Assembly: GCF_020616555.1 (NCBI RefSeq)
Contig: NZ_CP085173.1
Location: forward strand, 3,421,501-3,485,500
Length of the DNA stretch: 64,000 nucleotides
From: Streptomyces longhuiensis
GTDB taxonomy: Bacteria; Actinomycetota; Actinomycetes; Streptomycetales; Streptomycetaceae
Direction: 5' to 3'
Within the stretch, counting starts at the first letter, position 1. Each line of letters begins with the position of its first letter. The position numbers and the translations under genes are program-made. The notes under the pieces are model-generated. The model worked only from the letters and a program-made list of their open reading frames with translations, was not told the DNA's origin and searched no databases. Shown piece by piece: positions 8,180 through 16,632 of this stretch.

Positions 8180-10618
8180 TCAGACCTTGACCCGCGTGCT
8201 CACACGGCGGTCCGCGACCGAGCGGCCCGCCTCGACCTCGTACGTGCCCGGCTGGTGGGCCCACGCGTCGGCGTTCTCGTCCCAGATCTCGAAGGCGCGG
8301 CGCGGCAGCGGGACCGTGACCTCGACGCTCTCGCCGGGTGCCGCCTCGACGCCCGCGAAGCCGGCCAACCAGCGGGCCGGGCGGGCAGGGTCGGCCTGTT
8401 CGGGCGCCAGATAGACCTGGACCACCTCTCGGCCGGACCGCGCGCCGGAGTTGCGCACCCGGACCACGGCCGTCGCGCCCGCGTCCCGCACCTCGATCCC
8501 CTCGTACGTCCAGTCGGTGTAGCCGAGGCCGTGGCCGAAGGCGTACGACGGGGTGGCGCCCGACCGCTCCCAGGCGCGGTAGCCGATGAACACGCCCTCG
8601 GTGTAGGCCAGCCGGCCGTCGGTGGGGGTGACCTCGGTGACGGGTGCGTCGTCGAACGTGCCCCAGGTGGTGGGCAGCCGGCCGCCGGGCTCCTCGGCTC
8701 CGGTGAGGACGTCGGCGAGGGCGTCACCGCCCTCCTGGCCGGGGAACCAGCTCAGGAGCACGGCCGCGACGTCCTCGCGCCACGGGAGTTCCACCGGGGA
8801 GCCGGAGTTCACGACCACGACGGTGTTCGGGTTGACGGCGGCGACGGCGCGGACGAGGTCGTCCTGGCGGCCCGGCAGGCGCAGGTCCTTGCGGTCGAAG
8901 CCCTCGGACTCGACGCGTTCGGTCGTGGCGACCACGACGACCGCGGTGTCGGCGGAACGCGCGGCCTCGACGGCCTCGGCGATCAGCTCGTCGGGGTCGC
9001 GCTGCGGCTCGCGGTGGACCAGCGAGAACGCGACGGCCTGAAGCGGGGCGCCCTCGGGCTTGAAGACGACGTAGCGCAGGGACACGTCGACGGTTTCGCC
9101 GGCGACGAGGTCGACGTCCCCGCGGCCGACGGGGCTGCCGAAGAACGCCGCGAACGGGTCGGCGGCGGAGGCGAGCGGCTGCTCCCCGTCGAAGAGGACC
9201 TGACCGGCGACGGTGAGCGTGAAGCCCCCGATGCCCTGGGTGCCGAAGGTGTGCGGCCCGGAGGCGCGCGGGGTGAAGGTGCCGGTGAACTCGACGGTGT
9301 CCAGGGTGTCGTGGGTGACGCCTTCGGGCAGGTCGGCGCCGATCCACTGGATGCGGCCGCCGGGCACGGAGGCGGTGCCGATGACGTCGCCCGCGGCGTC
9401 CAGGCAGCGGGCACGCAGCTCGAACCCGGCGCCCGCGGCGGCGAGTTCCTCGTTCGGGTCGGCGCCGATCGCGTACGTGAGCGTGCCCTCGGGGAGCGCG
9501 CCGGTCAGTCCGTCGAGCGGGGAGACGACGTGGGCGGGGAAGACGGTGGCGGAGCCGCCGCCGAGGACGCGGGCGTCGCGTGCGGCGGCGCCGATGAGGG
9601 CGACACTGCCGTCCGAACGCAGCGGAAGCGCACCGGAGTTGCGCACGAGGACGAAGGCGCGACGGGCGATCTCGCGGGCGAGTGCCTCGCCGTCGATCTC
9701 GGCAGGGGTGTCGGTGACCACGGGCTCGGCGCCTTCCAGGATGCCGACGCGGGCGGCGAGGCGCAGCACGTTGCGCACGGCCTCGTCGACGGTGGACTCC
9801 TCGACCTCTCCGGCACGGACGGCGGCGGCGAGCGCGGGCCCGTACACCGTCTCCGGGCCGGGCATGGCCACGTCCAGGCCGCCCTCGATGTCGCCGGTCG
9901 TGGAGCGGGCGGCCATCCAGTCGGAGACGTTGAAGCCGTCGAAGCCCCATTCGCCGCGCAGCACCTCGTTCACGAGGTAGCGGTGCTCGGTCATCGTCGT
10001 GCCGTTGACCGTGTTGTAGGCGGTCATGATGCCCCAGGGGTGGGCGTTCTCGACGATCGTCTCGAAGGGGGCGAGGTAGAGCTCGCGCAGTGCGCGGGCG
10101 CTGACCACGTTGTCCACGGTGAAGCGGTCGGTCTCGGCGTCGTTGGCGACGAAGTGCTTGACGGTGGTGCCGACTCCGCCGGACTGCACACCGCGTACGT
10201 AGCCGGTGCCGATCGCGCCGGTCAGGTACGGGTCCTCGCTGTATGCCTCGAAGTGCCGGCCGCCGACGGGCGCGCGGTGCAGATTGACCGTCGGGGCGAG
10301 CAGCACGTGCACGCCCTTGCGCCGGGCCTCCTGGGCGAGCAACCGACCTGCCCTGCACGCGAGTTCGGGGTCCCAGGTGGCGGCGAGCGCGGTCGGCGAG
10401 GGAAGGGCGATCGAGGGGTCGTCGGCGGTCCAGCGGATGCCGCGGACGCCGATCGGGCCGTCCGACATCACGAGGGACGCGAGGCCGATGCCGGGGACGG
10501 CGGGCAGGGACCACATGTCCTGCCCGGCGAGAAGACCCGCCTTGGTGTCGAGGTCGAGCTTGCCGAGTGCGGCCTCGACGACCGCCTCGCGTGCCTGGTC
10601 CTGCTGGGTGTCCGCCAC
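8180..10618 (-). CDS. Glycoside hydrolase family 3 beta-glucosidase with PA14 domain
   Basis: This 812-residue enzyme hydrolyses terminal beta-linked glucose or related sugars from oligosaccharides. The order is an N-terminal TIM barrel (KHF at 154-156, nucleophile Asp233 in NVSDWMAA), an alpha/beta sandwich split by a PA14 carbohydrate-binding insertion at roughly 385-530, and a C-terminal fibronectin-III-like domain (GREVVQVYLAP to the end). There is no signal peptide, so it probably acts in the cytoplasm on imported oligosaccharides. It is divergent from a TetR regulator that is the likely controller. Confidence 0.93.
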   Translation of the reverse strand: MADTQQDQAREAVVEAALGKLDLDTKAGLLAGQDMWSLPAVPGIGLASLVMSDGPIGVRGIRWTADDPSIALPSPTALAATWDPELACRAGRLLAQEARRKGVHVLLAPTVNLHRAPVGGRHFEAYSEDPYLTGAIGTGYVRGVQSGGVGTTVKHFVANDAETDRFTVDNVVSARALRELYLAPFETIVENAHPWGIMTAYNTVNGTTMTEHRYLVNEVLRGEWGFDGFNVSDWMAARSTTGDIEGGLDVAMPGPETVYGPALAAAVRAGEVEESTVDEAVRNVLRLAARVGILEGAEPVVTDTPAEIDGEALAREIARRAFVLVRNSGALPLRSDGSVALIGAAARDARVLGGGSATVFPAHVVSPLDGLTGALPEGTLTYAIGADPNEELAAAGAGFELRARCLDAAGDVIGTASVPGGRIQWIGADLPEGVTHDTLDTVEFTGTFTPRASGPHTFGTQGIGGFTLTVAGQVLFDGEQPLASAADPFAAFFGSPVGRGDVDLVAGETVDVSLRYVVFKPEGAPLQAVAFSLVHREPQRDPDELIAEAVEAARSADTAVVVVATTERVESEGFDRKDLRLPGRQDDLVRAVAAVNPNTVVVVNSGSPVELPWREDVAAVLLSWFPGQEGGDALADVLTGAEEPGGRLPTTWGTFDDAPVTEVTPTDGRLAYTEGVFIGYRAWERSGATPSYAFGHGLGYTDWTYEGIEVRDAGATAVVRVRNSGARSGREVVQVYLAPEQADPARPARWLAGFAGVEAAPGESVEVTVPLPRRAFEIWDENADAWAHQPGTYEVEAGRSVADRRVSTRVKV

Positions 10619-10670
10619 GACGGCGCCTCCTCGTTGAAGTCCGGCCCTTGTCCGTCATCCTGCACCCATT

Positions 10671-10688
10671 ACCTGTAGATCGGTAGGT
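10671..10688. promoter_or_regulatory. Candidate TetR operator between GH3 and tetR
   Basis: ACCTGTAGATCGGTAGGT is an imperfect 18-bp palindrome centred on GATC, in the 112-bp divergent region. Its position and symmetry suit a TetR dimer controlling both genes. The protein-site link is inferred. Confidence 0.45.
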
Positions 10689-10730
10689 TTCGTTATCTCG
10701 CCGTTATGATTGATGTCGTACGGTGACGGC

Positions 10731-11330
10731 ATGGGTACGAGAACCGCCAGGAGCGAAGAACGGCGCGCGGAGATCCTCCGTGCCGCCCTGGAGGTGATCG
10801 CCGAACGCGGGTACCGCGGCGCGACACTGGGGGCGGTGGCCGAGCGCGTCGGGCTCACGCAGCAGGGGCTGTTGCACTACTTCCGCACCAAGGAGGCGCT
10901 GCTCGTCGCGGTCCTGGAGGAGCGCGACCAGTGGGACGCGGTGCCGGACAGCCGGTGGCGCCTCGACCTGCTCGCCTCACTGGTCGAGTACAACGCGATG
11001 CGTCCCGGCATCGTCCAGACGTTCTCCGCGCTGCTCGGCGAGAGCGTCACGGAGGACCACCCGGCACGGCCCTACTTCACACAGCGGTACGGGAACGTGC
11101 GGGAGAGCATGGCCTCCGTGCTGCGCACCGAGTACGGGGAGCGGCTGCCCGGCGGCCTCACACCCGAGCGGGCGGCGCCGCTGCTCGTGGCGGTGATGGA
11201 CGGGCTGCAGTACCAGTGGCTGCTGGACCCCGAGTCGGTCGACATGCCGGGCGCGTTCCGCGACTTCCTGGCACTCATCGAAGGCGACCCGGGTGACAGG
11301 AGCGACACAGGGGACGCAGACCCCGGGTGA
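10731..11330 (+). CDS. TetR/AcrR family transcriptional regulator
   Basis: This 199-residue repressor has an N-terminal HTH at about residues 10-55 (AEILRAALEVIAERGYRG, then LTQQGLLHYFRTKEALL). The ligand-binding C-terminal half is not diagnostic. ATG 10731 is used because the HTH begins immediately after it. Being divergent from the GH3 beta-glucosidase with a palindrome between, it most likely represses that gene until a sugar ligand is present. No other target is apparent. Confidence 0.9.
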   Translation: MGTRTARSEERRAEILRAALEVIAERGYRGATLGAVAERVGLTQQGLLHYFRTKEALLVAVLEERDQWDAVPDSRWRLDLLASLVEYNAMRPGIVQTFSALLGESVTEDHPARPYFTQRYGNVRESMASVLRTEYGERLPGGLTPERAAPLLVAVMDGLQYQWLLDPESVDMPGAFRDFLALIEGDPGDRSDTGDADPG

Positions 11331-11349
11331 ACTCCCGTGTGCGCGGCGG

Positions 11350-11679
11350 CTACTGGCGCCAGACGACCGCGAGCGTCTTGCTCACCGCGCACACCAGGAC
11401 GTAGGCGATGGCCCAGCCGACGGCCCCGGCCAGCAGGAGCGCGGCCGCGCCCGCCCCGAACCACACCAGCTCGAAGGCGACCCGTCCCGCACCCCGCGTC
11501 TTGTACGACGCCTTCTGGGACCCGAACAGCGCCCACAGCGTGATCATCACGGCGATGACCCCGAGGCCGAGCAGCCAGGCGAGCGGGGCAGAGACGTCGC
11601 GGGTGAACCCCCAGCGCCCGACGGCCCCGAGCGCCGCCAGTTCTATCAGGAAGAGCACACCCAGGTTCGCCGTCTTCAT
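11350..11679 (-). CDS. YrdB family (DUF2568) membrane protein
   Basis: This 109-residue integral membrane protein has four hydrophobic segments, at about residues 5-23, 32-50, 68-86 and 88-104. The pattern and length match YrdB/DUF2568 proteins of Bacillus and actinobacteria, whose function is unknown. It ends 20 bp from the tetR stop (convergent). The next gene upstream on this strand, the dehydrogenase, ends 28 bp before it, so the two may share a transcript. Confidence 0.85.
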   Translation of the reverse strand: MKTANLGVLFLIELAALGAVGRWGFTRDVSAPLAWLLGLGVIAVMITLWALFGSQKASYKTRGAGRVAFELVWFGAGAAALLLAGAVGWAIAYVLVCAVSKTLAVVWRQ

Positions 11680-11706
11680 GGGCGCAGTATGCCCCGGCCT
11701 GACGGC

Positions 11707-12516
11707 CTACCGCTCGCGGATACGGGTGACGGCTCGCGCGATGTCCTCGTGGGCGAGGGACGGGTCCGCCGCGGCCTTCTTGAAGTGGCCCAACACGGCT
11801 TCCATCGCGGGGAGTTCGGTGGTCCCGGTGGCCAGGGCGATGTCCTTGACGGCGAGGTCCGAGCCGAAGTGCACGCCCTGCGCGAAGGCACGGGCGACGG
11901 CTCCGCCGAGAGGGCCCGCGGCGAGGGCGCCCTTCGCGACGTCCTCGGGCAGGCCGAGGGCGTCCGCGAGCGCCATGGCCTCGGCGACCAGGCCGACGCC
12001 GCCGATGACGGCGGTGTTGACGACGAGTTTGAGTGCGGCGCCGGAGCCGGGCGCGCCGGTGCGGGTGACCGTACCGAGGTGGGCGAGTACGCCTTCGATC
12101 CGGTCCGCGTCGCCGCCCGCGAGGATGCCGAGCTCGCCCGACTCGGCCTTGTCGGTGCTGCCCATGACCGGGGCGTCGACGAGGGTCACCCCGTCACCGA
12201 GGCGGGCCGCCAGCTGCCGTACGGCCTCGGGCCCGATGGTCGACATCTCCGCCCAGCAGGTGCCGGGCCGCAGCTCGGGCGCGATGGCGTCGGCGACCTC
12301 GGACACGGCGTCCGGGGTGGCGAGCATCGTGATGACCACATCCGCGTCGCGCACGGCGTCGGCGGGGCTGTCGGCGAGTACGGCGCCCCGTTCGACGAGC
12401 GGGGCGGCTTTCGCCGGGGTGCGGTTCCAGACGGTCAGCGGGTGTCCGGCGTCGAGGAGATGGCGGGCCATGGGCGCGCCCATGTGGCCGAGGCCGAGGA
12501 AGGCGATCTTTTCCAT
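11707..12516 (-). CDS. NAD(P)-dependent beta-hydroxyacid dehydrogenase (3-hydroxyisobutyrate dehydrogenase-like)
   Basis: This 269-residue member of the 6-phosphogluconate/3-hydroxyisobutyrate dehydrogenase superfamily has a Rossmann motif at the N-terminus (FLGLGHMGAPMARHLL), the substrate motif region DAPVMGSTDKAESGEL near 135-150, and the catalytic-lysine helix (GSGAALKLVVNTAV) near residue 170. These enzymes oxidise short 3-hydroxy acids or reduce the semialdehydes. The exact substrate is not predictable. A block of 32-bp repeats lies directly upstream. Confidence 0.88.
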   Translation of the reverse strand: MEKIAFLGLGHMGAPMARHLLDAGHPLTVWNRTPAKAAPLVERGAVLADSPADAVRDADVVITMLATPDAVSEVADAIAPELRPGTCWAEMSTIGPEAVRQLAARLGDGVTLVDAPVMGSTDKAESGELGILAGGDADRIEGVLAHLGTVTRTGAPGSGAALKLVVNTAVIGGVGLVAEAMALADALGLPEDVAKGALAAGPLGGAVARAFAQGVHFGSDLAVKDIALATGTTELPAMEAVLGHFKKAAADPSLAHEDIARAVTRIRER

Positions 12517-12560
12517 GCTCCGACGCTAGCCCGTGCCCGCGCCCCGAGGCGTCAATGCAC

Positions 12561-12755
12561 GGCCGGTTCGCGGGATTCCGGCGTCGGCGCGGCGGCCGGT
12601 TTCCCGGGCCCGCCGTCGGCGCGGCGGCCGGTTCCCCAGGCCCGGCTCCGGCACGCGGCCGGTTCCCCGGGCTTCCGCGTCAGCGCGTGGCCGGTTCCCC
12701 GGGCTTCCGCGTCAGCGCGTGGCCGGTTCCCCGGGCTCCGGGGCCGGTTCCGGGG
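12561..12755. repeat. Degenerate 32-bp tandem repeat array
   Basis: Copies beginning with GGCCGGTT start at 12561, 12594, 12626, 12657, 12689, 12721 and a partial one at 12742, spaced 33, 32, 31, 32, 32 and 21 bp. The 12657 and 12689 units are identical (GGCCGGTTCCCCGGGCTTCC, then GCGTCAGCGCGT). The array fills the gap between the EI24 gene and the dehydrogenase and includes the last codons of EI24. There are no unique spacers, so this is not CRISPR. Confidence 0.85.
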
Positions 12756-13494
12756 TCGTCTCACCCAGCAGGTCCCGGGCCATCAGGGTCGCGCCCGCCA
12801 CCGCTCCCGGCATCAGGAACACCGCGACGACCGGCACCAGGAAGGCGACCGCGAGCGGCGTGCCGAAGCCCCAGGCGAGGCCCTTGCGGGAGCGCAACAG
12901 GGCGAGGCGCTCGCGGAGTTCGACGCTGCGGCGCTGGAGCGCGACCGCGGCGAGCTCCTCCGTGAGGAAGAAGCCGGTGACGAAGAAGCCGAGCACCGGG
13001 ACGACGGTCTGGCCGACGAACGGGACGAACCCGAGGGCGAAGAGCAGGACGCCCCAGAGCGCGGCGCGCACGAGGATCCGCAGGCTGTCGCGGGCGGAGA
13101 CCCACAGTTCGCGCCAGAGCGGGAGGCCCGACTCGGGCGCGTGGCCGCCCTCGGCGAGGTCGACCTTCTCCGCCAGGGACTCGTAGAAGGGCTGGCCGAT
13201 CAGGAGGGTGACGGCGGTGAAGGCGAGGACGGCGAGCAGCAGGACGAGGGCGAAGAGCACGGCGGTCAGGAAGCCGCGGAACAGGCCGGCCCACGGCGAC
13301 GTCCAGTCGTCGGCGAAGGGGGTCGCCCAGGTGACGAAGTCGTCACCCCACAGGGCCAGGCAGATCAGCGCGGCCGCGTACAGGACGAGGGTGATCAGGC
13401 CGGGCAGGAGCCCCATGCCGAACTGCTTGCCGTGCTGGGAGACCCAGCGCTGGCCCTTCATCAAGTAGCCGAAGCCCGCCCCGAGATCACGCAT
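12712..13494 (-). CDS. EI24 domain-containing (CysZ-like) membrane protein
   Basis: This 260-residue protein has an EI24/CysZ-type fold: hydrophobic segments at about 20-45, 66-95, 130-160 and 195-225, with the conserved block GQPFYESLAEKVD after the second and FVPFVGQTVVPVLGFF in the third. CysZ relatives are sulfate channels, but actinobacterial EI24 proteins are uncharacterised. Start ATG 13494 (MRDLGAGFGYL) fits the family N-terminus. The C-terminal tail EPAPEPGEPATR is encoded inside the 32-bp repeat array, so its length may vary between strains. Confidence 0.85.
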   Translation of the reverse strand: MRDLGAGFGYLMKGQRWVSQHGKQFGMGLLPGLITLVLYAAALICLALWGDDFVTWATPFADDWTSPWAGLFRGFLTAVLFALVLLLAVLAFTAVTLLIGQPFYESLAEKVDLAEGGHAPESGLPLWRELWVSARDSLRILVRAALWGVLLFALGFVPFVGQTVVPVLGFFVTGFFLTEELAAVALQRRSVELRERLALLRSRKGLAWGFGTPLAVAFLVPVVAVFLMPGAVAGATLMARDLLGETTPEPAPEPGEPATR

Positions 13495-13512
13495 GGGCAC
13501 CACCCTATGGGA

Positions 13513-13546
13513 CCGGCCCGCACCCCTTGCGCGGGGTGCGGGCCGG
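13513..13546 (-). terminator. Terminator of ohr
   Basis: A perfect 14-bp stem (13513-13526 with 13533-13546) and a 6-base loop lie 17 bp past the ohr stop codon on the reverse strand. Confidence 0.85.
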
Positions 13547-13562
13547 GACCGGGTCGCATCGG

Positions 13563-13985
13563 TCACACCGAGAGCGTGACCGTGATGTTGCCGCGGGTGG
13601 CCTTGGAGTACGGGCACACCTGGTGGGCCTTCTCGACCAGGGACTTGGCGGTGGCCTCGTCCACGTTCGGGATCTTGGCGGCGATCTCGACGATGAGGCC
13701 GAAGCCCTCGTCGTTCTTGCCGATGCCCACGTGCGCGGTGACGGTCGAGCCGGAGATGTCGGCGTTCTCCTGGCGGGCGACCACGGCGAGCGCGCCCTGG
13801 AAGCAGGCGCTGTAGCCGGCGGCGAACAGCTGCTCCGGGTTGGTGCCGGCGCCGCTGCCGCCCTGCTCCTTGGGCGGGTTCACGACGACGTCGAGCTTGC
13901 CGTCGTCCGTGGAGACGCGGCCGTCACGGCCGTTCTCCGCGGTGGCCACGGCGGTGTAGACGACGTCCGACTGCTGGATGGGCAT
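13563..13985 (-). CDS. ohr: Organic hydroperoxide resistance protein Ohr
   Basis: Ohr is a thiol peroxidase that reduces fatty-acid and other organic hydroperoxides, using lipoylated proteins as reductant. The 140-residue protein shows both conserved cysteines: the peroxidatic one in GYSACFQGAL (about 60) and the resolving one in VCPYSKATRGN (about 125). ATG 13985 is chosen because AGGGAG lies a few bases upstream; an upstream in-frame ATG at 14000 has no such site. The OhrR-like partner is not adjacent; a MarR-family gene lies 1.2 kb away beyond one gene. Confidence 0.94.
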   Translation of the reverse strand: MPIQQSDVVYTAVATAENGRDGRVSTDDGKLDVVVNPPKEQGGSGAGTNPEQLFAAGYSACFQGALAVVARQENADISGSTVTAHVGIGKNDEGFGLIVEIAAKIPNVDEATAKSLVEKAHQVCPYSKATRGNITVTLSV

Positions 13986-14058
13986 CCCGTACTCCCTCAT
14001 TCGATCCGGTAGGCGGAAAGAGATTACCGAATCCCGGAAGGAATGAGCGTGACCGGGG

Positions 14059-15090
14059 TCACTCCCCCAGCTTGACGACCATCTTTCCGATGTTGTCGCC
14101 GCGCAGAACCCCGAGGAACGCCTCCAGGTTGTTCTCGATGCCCTCGACGACGGTCTCGCGGTACTTGAGCTCGCCGGAGCGGATCCAGGCGCCGACCTGC
14201 TGCACGAACTGCGGCTGGAGGTCGTAGTGGTCGCCGACGAGGAAGCCCTCGATGCGACCGCGGGTCTGGATCAGGCGGGACAGATTGCGCGGGCCGGGGG
14301 CGGCCTCGGTGTTGTTGTAGACCGAGATCGCGCCGCAGATCGCGATGCGCCCGTCCCGGTTGAGCTGGCCGATCGCCGCTTCGAGGTGGTCGCCGCCGAC
14401 GTTGTCGAAGTAGACGTCGATGCCGTCGGGGGCCGCCTGCTTGAGCTGCTCGAAGACGGAGCCGTCCTTGTAGTTGAACGCCGCGTCGAAGCCGTACTCC
14501 TCGATGAGGAGCTTGACCTTCTCGGCCGAGCCGGCCGAGCCGACGACGCGGCCGGCGCCGAGGAGCTTGGCGATCTGGCCGACCTGGCTGCCGACGGCAC
14601 CGGCCGCGCCGGAGACGAAGACCGTGTCGCCCTCCTTGAAGGAGAGGGTGCGCAGGAGACCCGCGTACGCGGTCAGGCCCGTCATGCCGAGGACACCGAG
14701 GTACGCCGACAGGGGCGCGGCCTGCGGGTCGACCTTCACGGCCTGCTTGGCGTCGAACGTGGCGTACTCGCGCCAGCCGTTGAAGTGCAGCACGTGGTCA
14801 CCGACGGCCACCCCCTCGTCGTTCGAGGCGACGACCGCGCCGACCGCGCCGCCCTGCATCGCCTTGCCGAGCTCGTACGGGGCGACATACGACTTGGCGG
14901 CGCTCATGCGGCCGCGCATGTACGGGTCCACGGACACGTACAGGTTCTTGACGAGCACCTGGCCGGGGCCGGGCTGGGGGATCTCCACCTCGGCGAGCTG
15001 GAAGTCCTCGGGCTTGGGCCAGCCGACCGGGCGGCTGGTCAGGTGCCACTCGCGGCTGGTGGCGGGGATCTGAGGGGTGTCGACAGACAT
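14059..15090 (-). CDS. Zinc-independent NADP-dependent MDR oxidoreductase (curcumin/prostaglandin reductase-like)
   Basis: This 343-residue medium-chain dehydrogenase/reductase lacks zinc ligands. Members such as CurA and YncB reduce activated carbon-carbon double bonds with NADPH. The N-terminal GroES-like part contains YVSVDPYMRGRM, and the cofactor domain holds AAGAVGSQVGQIAKLLG (about 155-172). ATG 15090 is preceded by AGGAGG. It is divergent from a MarR-family gene across an 89-bp gap, the usual arrangement for a locally regulated detoxification enzyme. Confidence 0.92.
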   Translation of the reverse strand: MSVDTPQIPATSREWHLTSRPVGWPKPEDFQLAEVEIPQPGPGQVLVKNLYVSVDPYMRGRMSAAKSYVAPYELGKAMQGGAVGAVVASNDEGVAVGDHVLHFNGWREYATFDAKQAVKVDPQAAPLSAYLGVLGMTGLTAYAGLLRTLSFKEGDTVFVSGAAGAVGSQVGQIAKLLGAGRVVGSAGSAEKVKLLIEEYGFDAAFNYKDGSVFEQLKQAAPDGIDVYFDNVGGDHLEAAIGQLNRDGRIAICGAISVYNNTEAAPGPRNLSRLIQTRGRIEGFLVGDHYDLQPQFVQQVGAWIRSGELKYRETVVEGIENNLEAFLGVLRGDNIGKMVVKLGE

Positions 15091-15111
15091 GGCGGGGCGC
15101 CTCCTGATTGC

Positions 15112-15124
15112 TTCACTTACTGAA
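15112..15124. promoter_or_regulatory. Candidate MarR operator between the reductase and marR
   Basis: TTCACTTACTGAA is an imperfect palindrome with TTCA/TGAA arms. A TTGACA hexamer (reverse strand, about 15150-15155) lies in the same AT-rich divergent region and could be a -35 for the reductase gene. Assignment to MarR is positional. Confidence 0.35.
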
Positions 15125-15179
15125 ACAACCATGCTCCTCGATATTTCATAGTGTCAAGTAAATGGGTACTCTGGAGTAC

Positions 15180-15653
15180 ATGGCCGCAAGCAGCTCCGCC
15201 CCGAAACACGTGACAGACGACCCCGTGACAGCCGATCCGGTGACCGCCGACCTGGTCGAGCTCATCGGCACGCTGGTCTCACGTCACTACAAGGAGTACG
15301 AGCAGGCCGCCGGGGGCCAGGGACTCACCACGGCGCAGGCGCGGGTCCTCGACCTGCTGTCCCGCGAGCCGATGCCCATGCGGCGCATAGCCCAGCAGGT
15401 GAACTGCGAGCCGTCGAACATCACCGGGCTCATCGACCGTCTGGAAGCGCGAGGCCTCGTCGAGCGCCGCCCCGACCCGGCCGACCGGCGCGTGAAGCTG
15501 GCCGCGCCGACGGAAGAGGGCGTGCGGATGGCGCGCGGCGTGCAGGGGAACCTGGGCTTCGCCCGCGGGGCCCTCGCCTCACTGACCGGCGAGGAGCGGG
15601 ACGCGCTGCGCAGGCTCCTCGCCAAGATGATGGACGGCGACGCCACGGCCTGA
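15180..15653 (+). CDS. MarR family transcriptional regulator
   Basis: This 157-residue dimeric winged-helix regulator has its recognition region at about residues 58-95 (MRRIAQQVNCEPSNITGLIDRLEARGL) and the wing (ERRPDPADRRVKLAAPT) following. ATG 15180 has GGAG just upstream; an ATG at 15162 lacks one. The only cysteine is in the HTH, so an OhrR-style N-terminal redox cysteine is absent. It probably represses the divergent MDR reductase and itself, released by a small aromatic or electrophile. Confidence 0.9.
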   Translation: MAASSSAPKHVTDDPVTADPVTADLVELIGTLVSRHYKEYEQAAGGQGLTTAQARVLDLLSREPMPMRRIAQQVNCEPSNITGLIDRLEARGLVERRPDPADRRVKLAAPTEEGVRMARGVQGNLGFARGALASLTGEERDALRRLLAKMMDGDATA

Positions 15654-15725
15654 CGCCGGCCGCGGCGTCCGGCGACAAGCCGTGACTCCCGCCGGGAAAT
15701 CGACGTCGGCCGCCAGGCCCAGCCC

Positions 15726-16406
15726 TCAGGTGCACCACCACAGGAAGCGGTCGCACGTCTTCGTCGGGGTGGGCTGCGGCGGGGGCGGTGTCGTGGTGGG
15801 CGCAGGGGCGGGCGTGCCGGGGCCGGCCGGGGTGTCCGGGGTCGGGGTGGCGGCGGGCACCGAGGTGGCGCGCCCCTCGGTCCCTTCTTCCGTCTCCCCC
15901 GTCTTCTTGTCTTTGCCGTCCTTCGCGTCCTCGGACTCCGACGCGGACGGGGAGGGGGACGCCGATGCGCTCGACGCCCGGGGGTCCGCCTCGGCCGCCG
16001 CGGCGCCGGTCGGGGTGGCGGCCGCCGAGGAAGCGGCGGCCTCCGCCTCCTGGTCGGCGGCCTCCTCGGCCGACGTGGACGAGCCCCGCCCGTCGCCGTC
16101 CGCCGACGACTCGGTGCCGAGTTCCGCGAAGCTGAGGCCGCCCGCGGCGAGCGCGAGCCCCGCGGCGGCGATCACGATCTTGTTGCGCCGGCGCCGGTGG
16201 GCCCTGCGGGCGCCGCGCTCACGGCGTTCCCTGCGGGAGCGGCGGGTGTGCGTGGGCTCGTCGGCGTAGGGGGCGCCGGCGTTCTCGGCCGACTCCTGTG
16301 CCGCGATCGCCTCCGCGTGCTCGCGGCAGGCTTCGGCGGGCGTGCCGCACCCAGGGCAGGCGAGGGCGCCGTTGAGGTGCCTTCGGCACGGGTGGCAGTA
16401 ATCCAT
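15726..16406 (-). CDS. Zinc-ribbon, single-TM protein with proline/threonine-rich extracellular tail
   Basis: The 226-residue protein begins with a short metal-binding ribbon, CHPC then CPGC, within the first 21 residues. It continues with a very Arg-rich stretch (about 55-75), one membrane helix (IVIAAAGLALAAGGLSFA, about 77-94), and a low-complexity Ala/Ser/Glu then Pro/Thr tail. It ends in CDRFLWWCT, with two cysteines that could form a terminal disulfide. The layout resembles Streptomyces envelope proteins of unknown function. It is divergent from the dehydratase gene. No enzymatic domain is seen. Confidence 0.75.
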   Translation of the reverse strand: MDYCHPCRRHLNGALACPGCGTPAEACREHAEAIAAQESAENAGAPYADEPTHTRRSRRERRERGARRAHRRRRNKIVIAAAGLALAAGGLSFAELGTESSADGDGRGSSTSAEEAADQEAEAAASSAAATPTGAAAAEADPRASSASASPSPSASESEDAKDGKDKKTGETEEGTEGRATSVPAATPTPDTPAGPGTPAPAPTTTPPPPQPTPTKTCDRFLWWCT

Positions 16407-16597
16407 GACGCATGGAGGCTAGGCGCAGCGCCGGTAACGGAAAAAGCCGGTGCTGTGAATGTTCTGTGCGGAACCGCGTGTTCCGAAGAATTGACCCTCC
16501 ATACGGCTTCTGTGCACGACGTACCGGGCGATCCGGTGCGCGAACCATTGACACCTCGCACGCGCCTCCTTACTGTCACGCCAAGATTTCGAACGCA

Positions 16598-16613
16598 TGA
16601 CGAAATATCGAAC
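16598..16613. promoter_or_regulatory. Predicted IclR operator upstream of the dehydratase
   Basis: On the reverse strand the sequence reads GTTCGATATTTCGTCA, matching the left half and centre of the shared motif GTTCGNNATNNCGAAC. A further half site ATTTCGAAC lies at 16586-16594. It is about 20-35 bp before the dehydratase start. Confidence 0.5.
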
Positions 16614-16632
16614 GTCGCAGGGGGCAACTGCC

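Noticed and set aside
8255..10678. 807-codon open frame on the plus strand
   Set aside because: It is the antisense shadow of the GH3 gene and has no recognisable motif.
12561..12755. Regularly spaced repeat resembling a CRISPR array
   Set aside because: Units are contiguous with no unique spacers, and no cas gene is present in the window.
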